NCBI GenBank assembly: GCA_031255215.1
Contig: JAIRSY010000052.1
Location: forward strand, 1 to 33,924
Direction: 5' to 3'
Source of the DNA: Christensenellaceae bacterium
GTDB lineage: Bacteria > Bacillota > Clostridia > Christensenellales > UBA1242
Length of the DNA: 33,924 nt
In this document: positions 16,778 through 28,598 of the stretch, piece after piece
How the letters are laid out: every line of letters begins with the position of its first letter
Position numbering within the stretch: the first letter of the stretch is position 1
Notes under the pieces: generated by a model
The model's input: the letters and a program-made list of their open reading frames with translations, nothing else
The model's database searches: none
What the model was told of the DNA's origin: nothing
Position numbers and translations under genes: made by a program

Positions 16778-19700
16778 ATGGCAATAAATTTGAAACAAAC
16801 GGGAGAGTTTGTAGATAAATACGGAAAAACGGATAGGCACGTTTTTCGGCGTGTTCCGGAATTATTAGAAGTGCCGAACCTTTTGGATGTTCAAAGGGCG
16901 AGTTTTAATCGTTTTCTTGAAAATGGGATAAAGGAAGTTTTTAACGAATTCAACCCAATAATTGATTACTCGGGAAAGATTGAGGTTTGGTTCCTCGATT
17001 ATCATCTTGAAAACGATTCTAAAAATTATTCGGAACAGGAATGCCTACGCCGCGGCGTTATGTTTACCAAATCCTTGAAGGTAAAAGTCAGGGTCTTGAT
17101 AAAGGATAGCGGGGAAATCATTGAGCAGGAAGTGTTTTTGGGCGACGTTCCTATGATGACGGAGGGCGGATATTTTATTGTGAACGGAGTGGCGAGGGTG
17201 ATTGTAAATCAAATTATAAAGTCCCCGAGTGTTTATTATAAGACGACGCAGTATACGAACAAGGCTACACTTTCCGCAAAAGACATTACATGCACGCTTG
17301 AACCCGCACATGGGGCATATATAGAGATTACAAAAGACATGAAAGATGTCCTGCATGTTTCCCCGAATAAGACGCCGAAGATGACCTTGGGAGTTTTTCT
17401 GCGAGGGCTTGGTTTTGGTTCCGATAATGAAATTCTTGAATTGTTTGGACATCATCCTTTAATAAAGAATACTCTTGACAAAGATAAAGATAAAAGTAAA
17501 GAAAAAGACCTTGAAATGACAAAAGAGAAAGCACTTTTGGAAATAAGCCGAAAGATGCGTCCAAGCGAACTTCCCAATGCGGGTGCGATGGAAAATGCAC
17601 TCAACAATATGTTCTTTACCTTTCCAAGTTATGATTTATCTTCGGTTGGAAGATATAAATTCAACAAGAAGTTGGGACTTTTGGGCAGGATAATAAATGA
17701 AATCGCCGCCGAAGACATAAAGGTTAACGGGAAAGTTATAGTAAAAAGAGAGGAAGAAATAACGAAAGAGACCGCGGAGAAGATTGTCGGGGCGGGTATA
17801 AACAGGATATCTATACTTAACAAATTCGGTAATGCCGTATTGGTGATAGGTAATGGGCAGAGGACGGAACGTCATCTTACAAAAGATGACATTGTCGCCG
17901 CCGTGTCTTATTATTTGAACTTTATGGATGATGTAGGGTCAAAGGACGAAATTGACCACCTTATGAATAGGCGTCTCAACATGACGGGCGACCTTATGAC
18001 GCGGCATTTCAAGGACGGAATGCTTAAACTTAGAAATTCTATACGTGAAACAATGCAGACCATGGATATAAACAGTAAACAAATAAATCCGATTTCCATT
18101 ATAAATGCACGGCCGATAACGAGGGCGCTCCGTGATTTTTGTGCGGTTTCGCAGCTTTCTCATGTTATGGACACAAACAATCCTCTTACGGAAATTACAC
18201 AAAAGAGGAAGGTCACGGCGGTCGGGCCGGGCGGAATAATGGAGAAGAAGAGGGCGACGGCGGAGGTTCGCGACCTTCATTTTTCTCACAATGGCCGTAT
18301 TTGTGCCGTGGAAACACCGGAGGGGCAGTCCATCGGGCTTGTAAACTCCCTCGCTATGTATGCGAAAATAAATCAGTATGGCTTTATTACCGCTCCGCTT
18401 CGACAAGTTGATAAAAAAAGCGGAAAAGTTACGGACAAGGTGGACTATCTTACCGCCGATGAAGAGGACGCCTTTTATATTGCACAGGCAACGGAACCGT
18501 TGAAGGCCGACGGAACATTAAAAAACGAATACATTGTTGTCCGTCATAGAGATTTGGTAATGGAGGTGACAAAGGACAGAGTAGACTATATTGATGCAAG
18601 TCCAAGGCAGTTTATTTCCTTGTCCACGGCGTTGATTCCGTTTCTTGAAAACGACGATGCCGGCCGTGCCTTATTGGGTTCAAATATGCAAAGGCAGGCG
18701 GTTCCGCTTATAAAAACGGAGGCACCGATTGTGGGGACGGGTCTTGAACATCGTGCCGCCCTTGATTCCGGTGCCTTGGTTGTTGCAAAAAATGACGGTA
18801 TAGTTACCTCCGTTACATCCGAAACAATTGAAATTCAAAGGGATTTGGATAAGAATAAAGATATTTATAAACTTATCAAATTATCACGGTTCAATGAGGA
18901 GGCTTGTGTAAATCAAAAAGCGATAGTGAAAAATGGGGATAAAGTAAAGAAAGGTGACGTCATTGCGGATGGCTATGCGACCGATAACGGTGAATTGGCA
19001 ATCGGCAAAAACATGTGTGTTGCCTTTATGAATTGGGAAGGATATACCTTTGAAGATGCGATTTTAATAAGTGAGAGGGTTGTAAAGGAAGATAAATTTA
19101 CATCTATTGCCCTTCATTTGAAAGAATGCCGTGCAAGAATAAACCCAAAGATAGGCGACGAAGAAATCACTCGTGATATTCCCAATTTAAGTGATGATGC
19201 ACTTGCGAATCTTGATGAAAGGGGAATCGTTCGAATAGGGACATTTGTAAGGACGGGCGATATACTTGTTGGAAGGGTTACCCCAAAGGGCGAAACGGAA
19301 ATGTCGCCGGAAGAGAAGTTGTTAAAGGCGATTTTTGGGGACAAAAGCCGTGACGTTCGCGATACCTCTCTTCGTGTTGAAAACGGTAAAGAGGGTGTTG
19401 TTGTCGGGATAGAGGTTTTCAGCCGAGAGAACAAGGATGAACTTGACGTCGGGGTAAATGAATTGGTTAAGGTGATTATCGCACAAAAACGCAATGTAAA
19501 GGTCGGCGATAAAATGACCGGCCGTCACGGAAACAAGGGTATTGTTTCAAAGATATTGCCGGTTGAGGATATGCCTTACATGGCGGACGGCACACCGGTA
19601 GATATAATATTGAATCCTATGGGCGTCCCGTCACGTCTTAATATTGGGCAATTATTGGAAATCTCGCTCGGCTTAATCGGTCATATAACGGGCAATAAAT

Positions 19701-20431
19701 ATGCCACTCCCGTCTTTAATGGTGCGACAAGAGCGGACATTTCAAAACTCCTTCGCGAAAACGGACTTCCCGAAGATGGTAAAATGCAGCTGCTTGACGG
19801 GCGGACCGGCGAACCGTTCCAAAATAAAACTACCGTCGGCTTTATGTATATGTTGAAACTTCATCACATGGTAGATACAAAAATCCACGCACGAAGCACC
19901 GGTGCTTATAGTTTAGTTACCCAGCAACCTCTTGGCGGAAAAGCCCAATTCGGCGGTCAAAGAATGGGTGAAATGGAACTTTGGGCGTTGGAGGCCTACG
20001 GTGCGGCACATCTTCTTCAAGAAATTCTTACCGTCAAGTCCGATGATATCCAGGGACGGACCAAAACTTTTATGTCAATAGTAAAGGGCGAACAACTTCC
20101 TTCCCCCGGTATGCCCGAGGCTACAAAAGTTATGATTAAGGAACTTCAAGGTCTTGCCTTGGATGTGACCATGTTTACAAAAGAAGGTGTTGTTGATACG
20201 AAGGATATCTCTACGGCTTTAAGTGAAATTGATGATGTGTCAAAGGATGGACAGCCGGTCGATGACGTTGATATAAATGCACTCTTCGATAATACCGATA
20301 ATCTTTCATCATCCGCAGGCTTGGAACCGGATACGCAAGATTATGAAACATTTGATATTAACGCAATGTTTGACGATGATGACGGCAAAAACGATAATGA
20401 TGATGACAATAATGAAGAGGAGGACAGATAA
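16778..20431 (+). CDS. rpoB: DNA-directed RNA polymerase subunit beta
   Basis: Full-length RpoB motifs (e.g. [43 protein letters not shown]); SD GGAGGAG. Confidence 0.99.
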   Translation: MAINLKQTGEFVDKYGKTDRHVFRRVPELLEVPNLLDVQRASFNRFLENGIKEVFNEFNPIIDYSGKIEVWFLDYHLENDSKNYSEQECLRRGVMFTKSLKVKVRVLIKDSGEIIEQEVFLGDVPMMTEGGYFIVNGVARVIVNQIIKSPSVYYKTTQYTNKATLSAKDITCTLEPAHGAYIEITKDMKDVLHVSPNKTPKMTLGVFLRGLGFGSDNEILELFGHHPLIKNTLDKDKDKSKEKDLEMTKEKALLEISRKMRPSELPNAGAMENALNNMFFTFPSYDLSSVGRYKFNKKLGLLGRIINEIAAEDIKVNGKVIVKREEEITKETAEKIVGAGINRISILNKFGNAVLVIGNGQRTERHLTKDDIVAAVSYYLNFMDDVGSKDEIDHLMNRRLNMTGDLMTRHFKDGMLKLRNSIRETMQTMDINSKQINPISIINARPITRALRDFCAVSQLSHVMDTNNPLTEITQKRKVTAVGPGGIMEKKRATAEVRDLHFSHNGRICAVETPEGQSIGLVNSLAMYAKINQYGFITAPLRQVDKKSGKVTDKVDYLTADEEDAFYIAQATEPLKADGTLKNEYIVVRHRDLVMEVTKDRVDYIDASPRQFISLSTALIPFLENDDAGRALLGSNMQRQAVPLIKTEAPIVGTGLEHRAALDSGALVVAKNDGIVTSVTSETIEIQRDLDKNKDIYKLIKLSRFNEEACVNQKAIVKNGDKVKKGDVIADGYATDNGELAIGKNMCVAFMNWEGYTFEDAILISERVVKEDKFTSIALHLKECRARINPKIGDEEITRDIPNLSDDALANLDERGIVRIGTFVRTGDILVGRVTPKGETEMSPEEKLLKAIFGDKSRDVRDTSLRVENGKEGVVVGIEVFSRENKDELDVGVNELVKVIIAQKRNVKVGDKMTGRHGNKGIVSKILPVEDMPYMADGTPVDIILNPMGVPSRLNIGQLLEISLGLIGHITGNKYATPVFNGATRADISKLLRENGLPEDGKMQLLDGRTGEPFQNKTTVGFMYMLKLHHMVDTKIHARSTGAYSLVTQQPLGGKAQFGGQRMGEMELWALEAYGAAHLLQEILTVKSDDIQGRTKTFMSIVKGEQLPSPGMPEATKVMIKELQGLALDVTMFTKEGVVDTKDISTALSEIDDVSKDGQPVDDVDINALFDNTDNLSSSAGLEPDTQDYETFDINAMFDDDDGKNDNDDDNNEEEDR

Positions 20432-20433
20432 TT

Positions 20434-23400
20434 ATGTTTGAATTAAATAATTTTGAGAGCGTAAGAATAAGTTTGGCAAGCCCGAACAAGATTTTATCTT
20501 GGAGTCACGGCGAGGTTACAAAACCTGAAACCATCAATTACCGGACACAAAAACCGGAAAAAGACGGTCTTTTTTGTGAGCGTATTTTTGGGCCGAAAAA
20601 AGATTGGTGCTGTGCTTGCGGCAAATATAAACTTATCCGTTACAGAGGAACGGTGTGTGACAGATGCGGTGTTGAAGTTACAAAGAGCTCCGTTCGCCGG
20701 GAAAGAATGGGGCATGTTCAACTTGCCGCACCGGTTACCCATATTTGGTATTTCAAAGGAATTCCGTCTAAAATCGGCACTCTCTTGGGTATGACTATAA
20801 AAAGTTTGGAACATGTTATCTATTTTGTGTCATTTGTCGTTATCAATCCCGGAAGCACCCCCCTCAAATATGCTCAAATTTTAAGTGATAATGAGTTGCA
20901 GGACGCACTTGAAAAGTATGGACCAAAGGCGTTTGATTATGGAATGGGTGCAGAATCCATAAAAAAGATGTTGGCGGCACTTGATATAGACAAGGAGATT
21001 GAAGATTGCCGTATTATGATAAAAGAGGTGAAGAGCGGTCAGAAGCGGGATAAAGCGATAAAAAGGCTTGATTTACTTCAATCATTTAAGGAGAGCGGCA
21101 ACCGTCCCGAATGGATGGTGTTGGACGTTATTCCCGTTATTCCGCCCGAACTTCGTCCTATGGTTCAAATTGACGGCGGACGTTTTGCCACCACCGATGT
21201 CAATGAACTTTATCGGCGTGTTATTAACCGAAACAATCGTTTGAAAAAGTTGATTGACCTTCAAGCACCGGAGGTAATTATCCGCAATGAAAAAAGGATG
21301 TTGCAGGAGGCGGTCGATGCCCTTATTGATAATGGCAAGCGTGGGAAGTCCGTGCAGAATAACAAGGGGAGAGAACTTAAATCTCTCGCGGCCGGTCTTC
21401 GCGGAAAGCAGGGACGGTTCCGTAATAACCTTTTGGGAAAACGTGTCGATTATTCCGGCCGAACCGTAATTGTTGTCGGCCCCGAACTTAAACATTACCA
21501 GGTTGGTCTTCCAAAAGAAATGGCACTTGAATTATTCAAACCTTTCGTAATGGAACGTCTTGTCAAAAATCAACTTGCAAATCATAGCCGTTCCGCGAAA
21601 AGAATGATTGAAGCGGAAAAGGACGAGGTATGGGATGCCTTACAGGAAGTAATCAAGGACCACCCGGTTTTATTGAATAGGCAGCCAACACTTCATAAGT
21701 TATCAATTCAGGCGTTTGAACCGGTTTTAATTGACGGCAAGGCAATCCGCCTGCACCCCCTTGTATGTCCGGCGTTTAATGCGGACTTTGACGGTGACCA
21801 AATGGCGGTTCATGTTCCAATTTCACCGGAGGCACAGGCGGAGGCACGGATTTTGATGCTTTCTTCTAATAATATTTTGAAACCAAGTGACGGAAAGTCC
21901 ATTGTGACGCCGACACAAGATATAGTTTTGGGGTGTTATTATCTTACAACAATGGTTGATAAGGCGGAAGGTCACGGTAAGACTTTCAAGAATGAGGACG
22001 AGGCACTTCGGGCGTTTGATGCCAAAAAAATTGATTTACGTGCAAAAATCTTTGTCCGTCGCTCTGCATTTGAAATAGATGGGAATATGGATGAAGAGGA
22101 AACATTTGGAAGGGTGGAGACAACGATCGGCAGGATTCTTTTCAATCGTTGTTTTCCGCAGGATATTGGAATACTTGACAGAAGTAAAAAAGAGAACAAA
22201 TTTGCGTATCAAATAAACAAGGATATTGTGAAAAAAGACTTAAATAAAATTATCGTTAAAACTTTTGAAAGACATGGTCCCACAACGACAAGTGAAACAA
22301 TTGATAACATAAAAAACATTGGGTTTAAGTATTCTACGCTTGCCTCTCTTTCATTTTCAATTTTTGATGCGAATGTGCCTAACGAAAGGGCAAAAATAAT
22401 TAAGGATACGGAATTGAAGGTCAAGGCGGTCGAAAACGGCTATGCCGACGGCGATTATACTCTGTCCGAAAAAATTGACCTTAATATTGAACTTTGGGAT
22501 GAGGCGGCGAAAAATATTGAAGACAAGGTTACGGATTCGCTTAGTCCTGAAAATCCAATTTTAATGATGGCAAAATCCGGTGCAAGAGGTTCAATAAAAC
22601 AAATTATGCAGCTTATCGGTATGCGTGGAATTATCGTGAACGTTTTGGGAACGAAGGAAGACGTCCCGATAAAGGGCTGCTATATCCTCGGTCTGTCTCC
22701 ATTTGAATATTTCCGTTCCGCACGTGGCGGCCGAAAGGGTCTTGCGGATACCGCGATGAGAACGTCCGATGCCGGATATTTGACAAGACGTTTGGTTGAT
22801 GTCGCACAAGACGTGATAGTAACGGAGGAGGATTGTTTTGCCTTCTTGAACGAAAAACCGCGTGGTTTGGTTATACGCAAGTTTGATGTCGACGGTTATA
22901 CGGAGAGTTTGGCAAGCCGAATCACCGGACGCTATACCTCAAAAATGATTCCTAAAATAATTGCGGAAAATGAAATGATAACCGATGAAATTGCCGCCAA
23001 AATAGAAAATGCAGGCATAGAGGAGGTTGAAATACGAACCATTCTCACCTGCAAATGTAAACATGGTGTTTGTGCCAAATGTTATGGCCGTGATATGAGT
23101 AATAATCAAACCGTTCAGGTCGGCGAAGCGGTGGGAATCATCGCGGCACAATCCGTCGGGGAGCCGGGAACCCAACTTACCATGAGAACTAAACACGGCG
23201 GCGGAACAAAAGATACCGCCGGTCTTGTCGGGATGCAAAATATTTTGAAAAACATAAGTTACATGGCGGCGGATTTGGGTGCCTCGGACTCCGCCGTAAT
23301 TATAAAAGAAGAGGGGCTTCCTCGGGTAGAAGAAATTTTGGAGGCACGTCTTCCCAAAGGGGCGGCAATTATGTCAAACGTATCGGGTGAAGTGATTGAA

Positions 23401-24033
23401 ATCAGGCGTGCCGATAAATCCCAAGAAATCGTCATTCGAATCGGTGTAAAAACTCATGAGACTTATAAAATTCCGTTTGGTATTAAGATAATTGTGAAGA
23501 AGGGTGACAAGGTTGAACCGGGTTCGACGTTGACCGATGGCGTCGCCAACCCGCACGATATCTTGAAAACCCGCGGTCTTAAAACCGTTCAGGAATATTT
23601 AATGACCGAAATTTTGAAGGTATATAAGACCCAAGACATCGAAATTAACAACAAACATCTTGAAATAATCGTTCGGCAAATGCTTCAAAAAGTCAAGGTG
23701 GAGGACCCGGGCGAAACCAACCTTCAACTTGGTTCCGTTATTGATGCCGTTGAATTTGAGGCAATCAACATGTCTGCAATTCAAGAAAACAAGAAACCCG
23801 CACGTGCCGCAAGAATTTTGATGCCGATTACAAAGGCCGCCTTGCGAACGGACAGTTTCCTTTCCGCGGCATCATTTCAAGAAACAAGTTCAGTCCTTGC
23901 CGATGCGGCGGTAAAAGGCAAAGTTGACAACCTTATCGGTATTAAGGAAAACGTCATCTTCGGCAAACTTATTCCTGCGGGAACCGGACTTAAACGTTAT
24001 CGAAATGTCGGTTATAAGGTGGTGAAACAATGA
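20434..24033 (+). CDS. rpoC: DNA-directed RNA polymerase subunit beta'
   Basis: CACGKYK zinc motif, [34 protein letters not shown]. Confidence 0.99.
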   Translation: MFELNNFESVRISLASPNKILSWSHGEVTKPETINYRTQKPEKDGLFCERIFGPKKDWCCACGKYKLIRYRGTVCDRCGVEVTKSSVRRERMGHVQLAAPVTHIWYFKGIPSKIGTLLGMTIKSLEHVIYFVSFVVINPGSTPLKYAQILSDNELQDALEKYGPKAFDYGMGAESIKKMLAALDIDKEIEDCRIMIKEVKSGQKRDKAIKRLDLLQSFKESGNRPEWMVLDVIPVIPPELRPMVQIDGGRFATTDVNELYRRVINRNNRLKKLIDLQAPEVIIRNEKRMLQEAVDALIDNGKRGKSVQNNKGRELKSLAAGLRGKQGRFRNNLLGKRVDYSGRTVIVVGPELKHYQVGLPKEMALELFKPFVMERLVKNQLANHSRSAKRMIEAEKDEVWDALQEVIKDHPVLLNRQPTLHKLSIQAFEPVLIDGKAIRLHPLVCPAFNADFDGDQMAVHVPISPEAQAEARILMLSSNNILKPSDGKSIVTPTQDIVLGCYYLTTMVDKAEGHGKTFKNEDEALRAFDAKKIDLRAKIFVRRSAFEIDGNMDEEETFGRVETTIGRILFNRCFPQDIGILDRSKKENKFAYQINKDIVKKDLNKIIVKTFERHGPTTTSETIDNIKNIGFKYSTLASLSFSIFDANVPNERAKIIKDTELKVKAVENGYADGDYTLSEKIDLNIELWDEAAKNIEDKVTDSLSPENPILMMAKSGARGSIKQIMQLIGMRGIIVNVLGTKEDVPIKGCYILGLSPFEYFRSARGGRKGLADTAMRTSDAGYLTRRLVDVAQDVIVTEEDCFAFLNEKPRGLVIRKFDVDGYTESLASRITGRYTSKMIPKIIAENEMITDEIAAKIENAGIEEVEIRTILTCKCKHGVCAKCYGRDMSNNQTVQVGEAVGIIAAQSVGEPGTQLTMRTKHGGGTKDTAGLVGMQNILKNISYMAADLGASDSAVIIKEEGLPRVEEILEARLPKGAAIMSNVSGEVIEIRRADKSQEIVIRIGVKTHETYKIPFGIKIIVKKGDKVEPGSTLTDGVANPHDILKTRGLKTVQEYLMTEILKVYKTQDIEINNKHLEIIVRQMLQKVKVEDPGETNLQLGSVIDAVEFEAINMSAIQENKKPARAARILMPITKAALRTDSFLSAASFQETSSVLADAAVKGKVDNLIGIKENVIFGKLIPAGTGLKRYRNVGYKVVKQ

Positions 24034-24347
24034 AAAATATATTTCTCGAAAATGATTTGGTGATTCCGTGGGTCGCCGACAATATTGAATGGATTCAAGG
24101 TGTTTTTGTCGCGATTATGGCACTGTCCGCCGTGATAATGATAATAGCAATTTTGGCGTCTCCTCCCGAAACCGGTTTGGGACATAATGCAATAACGGGA
24201 ACCAATGAGAGTTATTATTCCAAAAACAAACGCGGGACAAATAGCGGCATAATTCGCAACATAATAATAATCTGTGCGGGAGTGATAGCATTAAGTGCAA
24301 TAATTTACTTTGTCTTATATGGAATCTATCACGACACAACAAAATAA
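24030..24347 (+). CDS. secG: Probable SecG-like preprotein translocase subunit
   Basis: Two TM segments with intervening [28 protein letters not shown] loop; ATGA overlap with rpoC stop. Confidence 0.55.
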   Translation: MKNIFLENDLVIPWVADNIEWIQGVFVAIMALSAVIMIIAILASPPETGLGHNAITGTNESYYSKNKRGTNSGIIRNIIIICAGVIALSAIIYFVLYGIYHDTTK

Positions 24348-24374
24348 GAAATCCGGAAGGCACCGTGTTCGTGC

Positions 24375-24403
24375 TTGCAATCATTAAATTGTTATGCTAC
24401 AAT
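24375..24403 (+). promoter_or_regulatory. Promoter TTGCAA-N17-TACAAT upstream of rpsU
   Basis: TTGCAA 24375-24380, TACAAT 24398-24403. Confidence 0.65.
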
Positions 24404-24438
24404 ACCAAATAGATAAATAAAAGAGAGGTGATGTAAAA

Positions 24439-24633
24439 ATGAATCAAATAATCGTTGGAGAAAACGAGGGCTTTGAAGGTGCTCTTAAAAGATTTAAAAG
24501 AAAGATTGCCAAGGACGGTGTTTTGCAGGATATGAAGAGAAAGGAAGAATACGTTAAACCGTCGGTAAGGAAAAAACTTAAAAGACAAGAAGCACGCAAA
24601 CGAAAGCGTAAAGAGGAACGCGGCGGCTGCTAA
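24439..24633 (+). CDS. rpsU: 30S ribosomal protein bS21
   Basis: FEGALKRFKRKIAKDGVLQDMKRKEEYVKPSVRKK; SD GAGGTGAT. Confidence 0.96.
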   Translation: MNQIIVGENEGFEGALKRFKRKIAKDGVLQDMKRKEEYVKPSVRKKLKRQEARKRKRKEERGGC

Positions 24634-24635
24634 CA

Positions 24636-25568
24636 ATGGTTTATGTCCTCAATTATGGCTGTCGTGTGAATTATTATGAAAGCGAGCAGATTGCGGCAAA
24701 ATTCAACGGAGTTGTCATAGTGGAAAAAGACATTAAGAAGATCAAGGACGCCGAGCCCGTCTTTTTTGTCAATTCATGTGCGATTACTTCCAAGGCGGAA
24801 AAAGGTTCACGGTATGCCGTTTCAATCATAAAAAAATATCACCCGAATGCGGAGATAAATTTTGTTGGCTGTGCCTCTAAACATCAAAATAAATTAAACA
24901 ATGCAATAATTGCGAAGAGGGAGAAAGCATTTATAAAGATCCAGGACGGCTGTGCCGATTTTTGTTCCTATTGTATAATTCCCTATATAAGGTCAAAGAT
25001 CTGCTGCCGCAATGTTGCCGATGTTCTTGCCGAAATCAAGGCACAGCCGCCGGTTGTTAAAACGATAATTCTCTCCGGAATCAACTTGACCTATTATAAA
25101 CATTTGAACGAACTTTCTCAAAATATCAATAAACCGTTTTATTTTGGAAGTTTAGAACCGAATTGTATAACGAAAGATTTTTTAGAGGTTTTGCACGCAA
25201 ATTCAAACTTTATCCCCAACTTTCATGTGTGTCTTCAATCCGGATGTGATGAAACCCTTTCAAATATGAATAGGCATTATACAACCGCGGAATATCTTGC
25301 AAAGATAAATTTGATAAGGAAGTATTTCCCGACGGCGAGGATTTCAACCGACATAATCGTTGGATTTCCAACCGAAACGGATATAAATTTCGACCGGACC
25401 TTGCACTTTATTAAAATAATTAACTTTGATAAAGTCCATATCTTTCCGTTTTCGCCGCGTCCAAAAACCGCCGCTTTTTTGATGAAACCCATCACCAACA
25501 GAATTATTAAAAATAGGGTTGACAAGCTTAAAAGTCTATTGTATAATGATAATGAAAAAAAGAAGTGA
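24636..25568 (+). CDS. Compact MiaB/MtaB-family radical SAM methylthiotransferase
   Basis: YGCRVNYYESE, FVNSCAIT, FIKIQDGCADFCSYCIIPYIRSK (CxxxCxxC), STDIIVGFPTET. Confidence 0.85.
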   Translation: MVYVLNYGCRVNYYESEQIAAKFNGVVIVEKDIKKIKDAEPVFFVNSCAITSKAEKGSRYAVSIIKKYHPNAEINFVGCASKHQNKLNNAIIAKREKAFIKIQDGCADFCSYCIIPYIRSKICCRNVADVLAEIKAQPPVVKTIILSGINLTYYKHLNELSQNINKPFYFGSLEPNCITKDFLEVLHANSNFIPNFHVCLQSGCDETLSNMNRHYTTAEYLAKINLIRKYFPTARISTDIIVGFPTETDINFDRTLHFIKIINFDKVHIFPFSPRPKTAAFLMKPITNRIIKNRVDKLKSLLYNDNEKKK

Positions 25569-25735
25569 ATTCCTTTCCACCTTTATTGCCTTCAATGTGC
25601 GGTCAAGGTCAATAACAAAAATTCCCCCCAAGGTTTTTGTTCGGAAAAGGAGTGTAATCATTTTCACTTCTTTTTTCAAAATATAGGAATCGTTGTTCAA
25701 TTAAACGGCGGTTTCGTAAAAAGAGGAGGGAAAAA

Positions 25736-26275
25736 ATTATTTTTAAGGGGTGTAAAATAAACGGCGAGATAAGGGCGGGGGAACTTCGCGTTATCGGTGC
25801 CGATAACCAAATGGTTGGGATTATGACCCTCGCCGCCGCTCTTCGTCGTGCCGATGAAGACGGGCTGGATTTGGTTTTAATCAATGAAGCTTCTCAACCG
25901 CCGATTGCCAAAATTACAGATTACGCAAAGTTTCGTTACGAGGCAATAAAAAAAGAAAAAGAACAAAAGAAGGAACAGAGGAATAACATTGTCCATCTTA
26001 AAGAAATTCAACTTTCAATCGCTATTCAGGAAAATGAAATTGAATTCAAAATGAAAAAGGCAAGGGAATTTATTAACGACGGCGACAAGGTTAAGGTTTG
26101 CATCAACCGCCTTAAAGGTCGAAAAATGCAGCTTGCCGACAAGGGCGTCGCCGTCATTAACGCTTTCGCCGAAAAAATGGCCGACATCGCCGAAATGGAA
26201 ATGCCCGTTAAAAAACTTGGCGGCGGTGCAGGCGGTGTGAATATTATGACTATATTAAAAGGGAAAAACAAATAA
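25736..26275 (+). CDS. infC: Translation initiation factor IF-3, probable AUU start
   Basis: Conserved INGEIRAGELRVIGADNQMVGIM is encoded upstream of the track's ATG (25811). No ATG/GTG/TTG in frame back to stop TAA 25655; ATT at 25736 and 25739 follow AGGAGGG (25724-25730). Confidence 0.9.
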   Translation: MIFKGCKINGEIRAGELRVIGADNQMVGIMTLAAALRRADEDGLDLVLINEASQPPIAKITDYAKFRYEAIKKEKEQKKEQRNNIVHLKEIQLSIAIQENEIEFKMKKAREFINDGDKVKVCINRLKGRKMQLADKGVAVINAFAEKMADIAEMEMPVKKLGGGAGGVNIMTILKGKNK

Positions 26276-26469
26276 TGAAAATAAAAGCAAAAACTCATAG
26301 CGGTGCAAAAAAAAGATTCCGTGCACGCAAGAATGATATAAAAAGAAGTATGAAGAATAAAAATCATATCTTAAATAAAAAAAGCCGTGAACGAAAACGT
26401 AAATTGCGTCATGGTTCCGTCGTTGAAAAGGCAAATGAAAAGACAATAAGGAGGTTAATTCAAAAATGA
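26275..26469 (+). CDS. rpmI: 50S ribosomal protein bL35
   Basis: [16 protein letters not shown]; infC-rpmI-rplT order. Confidence 0.96.
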   Translation: MKIKAKTHSGAKKRFRARKNDIKRSMKNKNHILNKKSRERKRKLRHGSVVEKANEKTIRRLIQK

Positions 26470-26825
26470 GAATCAAAAGAAGCGTAAACGCACTTAAAAA
26501 AAGACGCAAAACTTTGAAACTTGCAAAAGGTTATCGTGCGACGAAGTCTACCCTTTACAGAGTAGCAAAAGAACAGGTAATGAAGAGCGGCGAATACGCA
26601 TTCCGCGGACGCCGTATGAAAAAACGCGATTTTCGTAAGTTATGGATTGCAAGAATTAACGCCGCGGCAAGAATTAACGGCCTCACTTATTCACGGCTTA
26701 TGGACGGACTTAAAAAGTTGGCAATTGATATAAATCGAAAGATGTTGAGTGAACTTGCCGTCAATGATGCGAAGGAATTTACAAATTTATGCGAGAAAGT
26801 GAAACAATCGACGCCAAACTCCTAA
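26466..26825 (+). CDS. rplT: 50S ribosomal protein bL20
   Basis: [54 protein letters not shown]. Confidence 0.97.
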   Translation: MRIKRSVNALKKRRKTLKLAKGYRATKSTLYRVAKEQVMKSGEYAFRGRRMKKRDFRKLWIARINAAARINGLTYSRLMDGLKKLAIDINRKMLSELAVNDAKEFTNLCEKVKQSTPNS

Positions 26826-27418
26826 AAAAATTGGAGGATAAAAAATACAGACGCCAATATGGTCTTTGTATTTTGGAGGGTGAAAAGATAATCAAGGATA
26901 ATCTTGACAAGGTAGTCAAGGTTTTCTTGAACGAAAAAAATAGTTTGAAAAACTATTCCGGACGCGTTGCGGTCGCCCAAATTCCTATGCCTGCCGTGCC
27001 TACAATTCCGTTTTTGGTCCTTGATTGTATACAGGATCCAACCAATATGGGTGCCATCTTACGCTCTGCCTTCGCATTCGGTTTCCGCACCGTATATTGT
27101 ATCAATTGTGTGGACCAATATTCATCAAAGGTCATTCGTGCCTCCGCCGGTTATTGTCTCCGCCTTAATATAATAAATTGTAATTATCAAGATATCCCAA
27201 ATGAAAAGTTGTTCGTCGCCGGTTTTAATGGCAAGGAAGTTAAAGGATTTTCCCAAATAAATAATCTTGTTCTTGGCAATGAGGGGAACGGTGTGTCCGC
27301 GGAAATTCTTTCTAAATCACATGAGATTATCTCGATCCCGATGAATGAAGGCTGCGAATCCCTTAATGTTTCGGTTGCCGGTGCAATCATTATGTATTAC
27401 AATAAGGTGTCGTCTTGA
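26789..27418 (+). CDS. SpoU/TrmH family RNA 2'-O-methyltransferase
   Basis: [52 protein letters not shown]; overlaps rplT by 37 nt. Confidence 0.9.
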   Translation: MRESETIDAKLLKKLEDKKYRRQYGLCILEGEKIIKDNLDKVVKVFLNEKNSLKNYSGRVAVAQIPMPAVPTIPFLVLDCIQDPTNMGAILRSAFAFGFRTVYCINCVDQYSSKVIRASAGYCLRLNIINCNYQDIPNEKLFVAGFNGKEVKGFSQINNLVLGNEGNGVSAEILSKSHEIISIPMNEGCESLNVSVAGAIIMYYNKVSS

Positions 27419-27435
27419 AAAAATGTTTTTCAAGA
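27413..27435. other. Perfect 10-bp inverted repeat TCTTGAAAAA-ATG-TTTTTCAAGA across the methyltransferase stop codon
   Basis: Arms 27413-27422 and 27426-27435; no trailing U-tract. Confidence 0.6.
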
Positions 27436-27466
27436 TGAATTTATTAAAAGGAAAAGTAATAAAACC

Positions 27467-28036
27467 ATGAGCGGACATAATAAATGGAGTAAGATTCACC
27501 GAAAAAAAGGTGAGGCGGACGCCGCCAAGGGCAATGTCTATGCAAAACTTGGCAAGGAAATCTTTGTCGCCGTGAAACAGGGTAAGTCCGCCGACCCCGA
27601 ACAAAATTCTAAACTTCGCGAACTTATATCAAAGGCACGAAATGTCAATATGCCCAATGCCAATATTCAACGTGCCGTTCAAAAGGCCGTCGGCGACTCC
27701 GCCTCAAATGATTATGAATATATAACCTATGAGGGTTATGGTCCCGTCGGCGTTGCCGTTTTAATTGACTGCCTTACCAATAATAAAAATAGAACCGCCG
27801 CGAATATAAGAAGTTACTTTGAAAAAAGCGGTGGTTCCTTGGGCGTTTCGGGTTCCGTTTCGTTCCTTTTTGATGAAGATTTTGATGATGACGGCGAGAC
27901 GATTATCAAAGTGCCGAACTATTTCGTATCTATACCGGAGGAAAAAGAAAAGGCATTTGAGAAGTTGCTTGAAAATTTGGAAGAAGATGAAGATGTAGTA
28001 AATTTTTATCATAACGGAAGTGACAATGAGCAATAA
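27467..28036 (+). CDS. YebC/PmpR family protein, shortened
   Basis: MSGHNKWSKIHRKKGEADAAKG, YEGYGPVGVAVLIDCLTNNKNRTAANIRSYF; 189 aa. Confidence 0.9.
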   Translation: MSGHNKWSKIHRKKGEADAAKGNVYAKLGKEIFVAVKQGKSADPEQNSKLRELISKARNVNMPNANIQRAVQKAVGDSASNDYEYITYEGYGPVGVAVLIDCLTNNKNRTAANIRSYFEKSGGSLGVSGSVSFLFDEDFDDDGETIIKVPNYFVSIPEEKEKAFEKLLENLEEDEDVVNFYHNGSDNEQ

Positions 28037-28571
28037 TACGCATCGGACCAAGGTAATTATGGGAATTGACCCGGGCATAGGTATCATGGGTTGGGGCATA
28101 ATTAAAAAAATCGGTTCAATTAACGAAATAATTGACTATGGAGCGATTGAGACGGAGGTGAAAGGCGACTTCGGCAGACGATTATGTAAAATAAATGATG
28201 AACTTGAAAAACTCTTCGCATATTATAATCCCGATGAAATAGCGATTGAGGAACTCTTTTTTTGTGCCAACGTTAATACCGCCTTGTCGGTTGCCGCCGC
28301 CCGGGGGATCGCCGTCATGCGGGCATCGTATTATAATGATAAGGCGGTTTTTAATTATAAACCTAATCATATCAAAATTGCGGTCACCGGTTCCGGCAAA
28401 TCAAGAAAACCTGAAATCCAAAAGAAAGTAGCCGAAATCTTTAATTTGTCTCAAAAAATTAAGCCCGATGACGCCGCCGACGCCCTCGCCATTGCCCTCA
28501 CGCATTCTTTTTATTTAGAAAATCCAAATTGCATTAAGGTTGTCAAGCCGTCAAAAGTAATACAAAAATAG
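28026..28571 (+). CDS. ruvC: Crossover junction endodeoxyribonuclease RuvC
   Basis: GIDPGIGIMGWGII, IEELFF, DDAADALAIALTH; ATG 28026 preferred over GTG 28020. Confidence 0.93.
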   Translation: MSNNTHRTKVIMGIDPGIGIMGWGIIKKIGSINEIIDYGAIETEVKGDFGRRLCKINDELEKLFAYYNPDEIAIEELFFCANVNTALSVAAARGIAVMRASYYNDKAVFNYKPNHIKIAVTGSGKSRKPEIQKKVAEIFNLSQKIKPDDAADALAIALTHSFYLENPNCIKVVKPSKVIQK

Positions 28572-28598
28572 ATTTGGCGGCAAAGGATACGTGAAAGG

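Noticed and set aside
17045-18411. Several antisense or out-of-frame ORFs inside rpoB (e.g. 17045-17455, 17939-18406, 18139-18411)
   Set aside because: Fully contained in strongly conserved rpoB coding sequence; no RBS or family motifs
25811-26275. infC start at ATG 25811 as given in the ORF track
   Set aside because: Would remove conserved IF-3 N-terminal residues encoded just upstream after a strong SD
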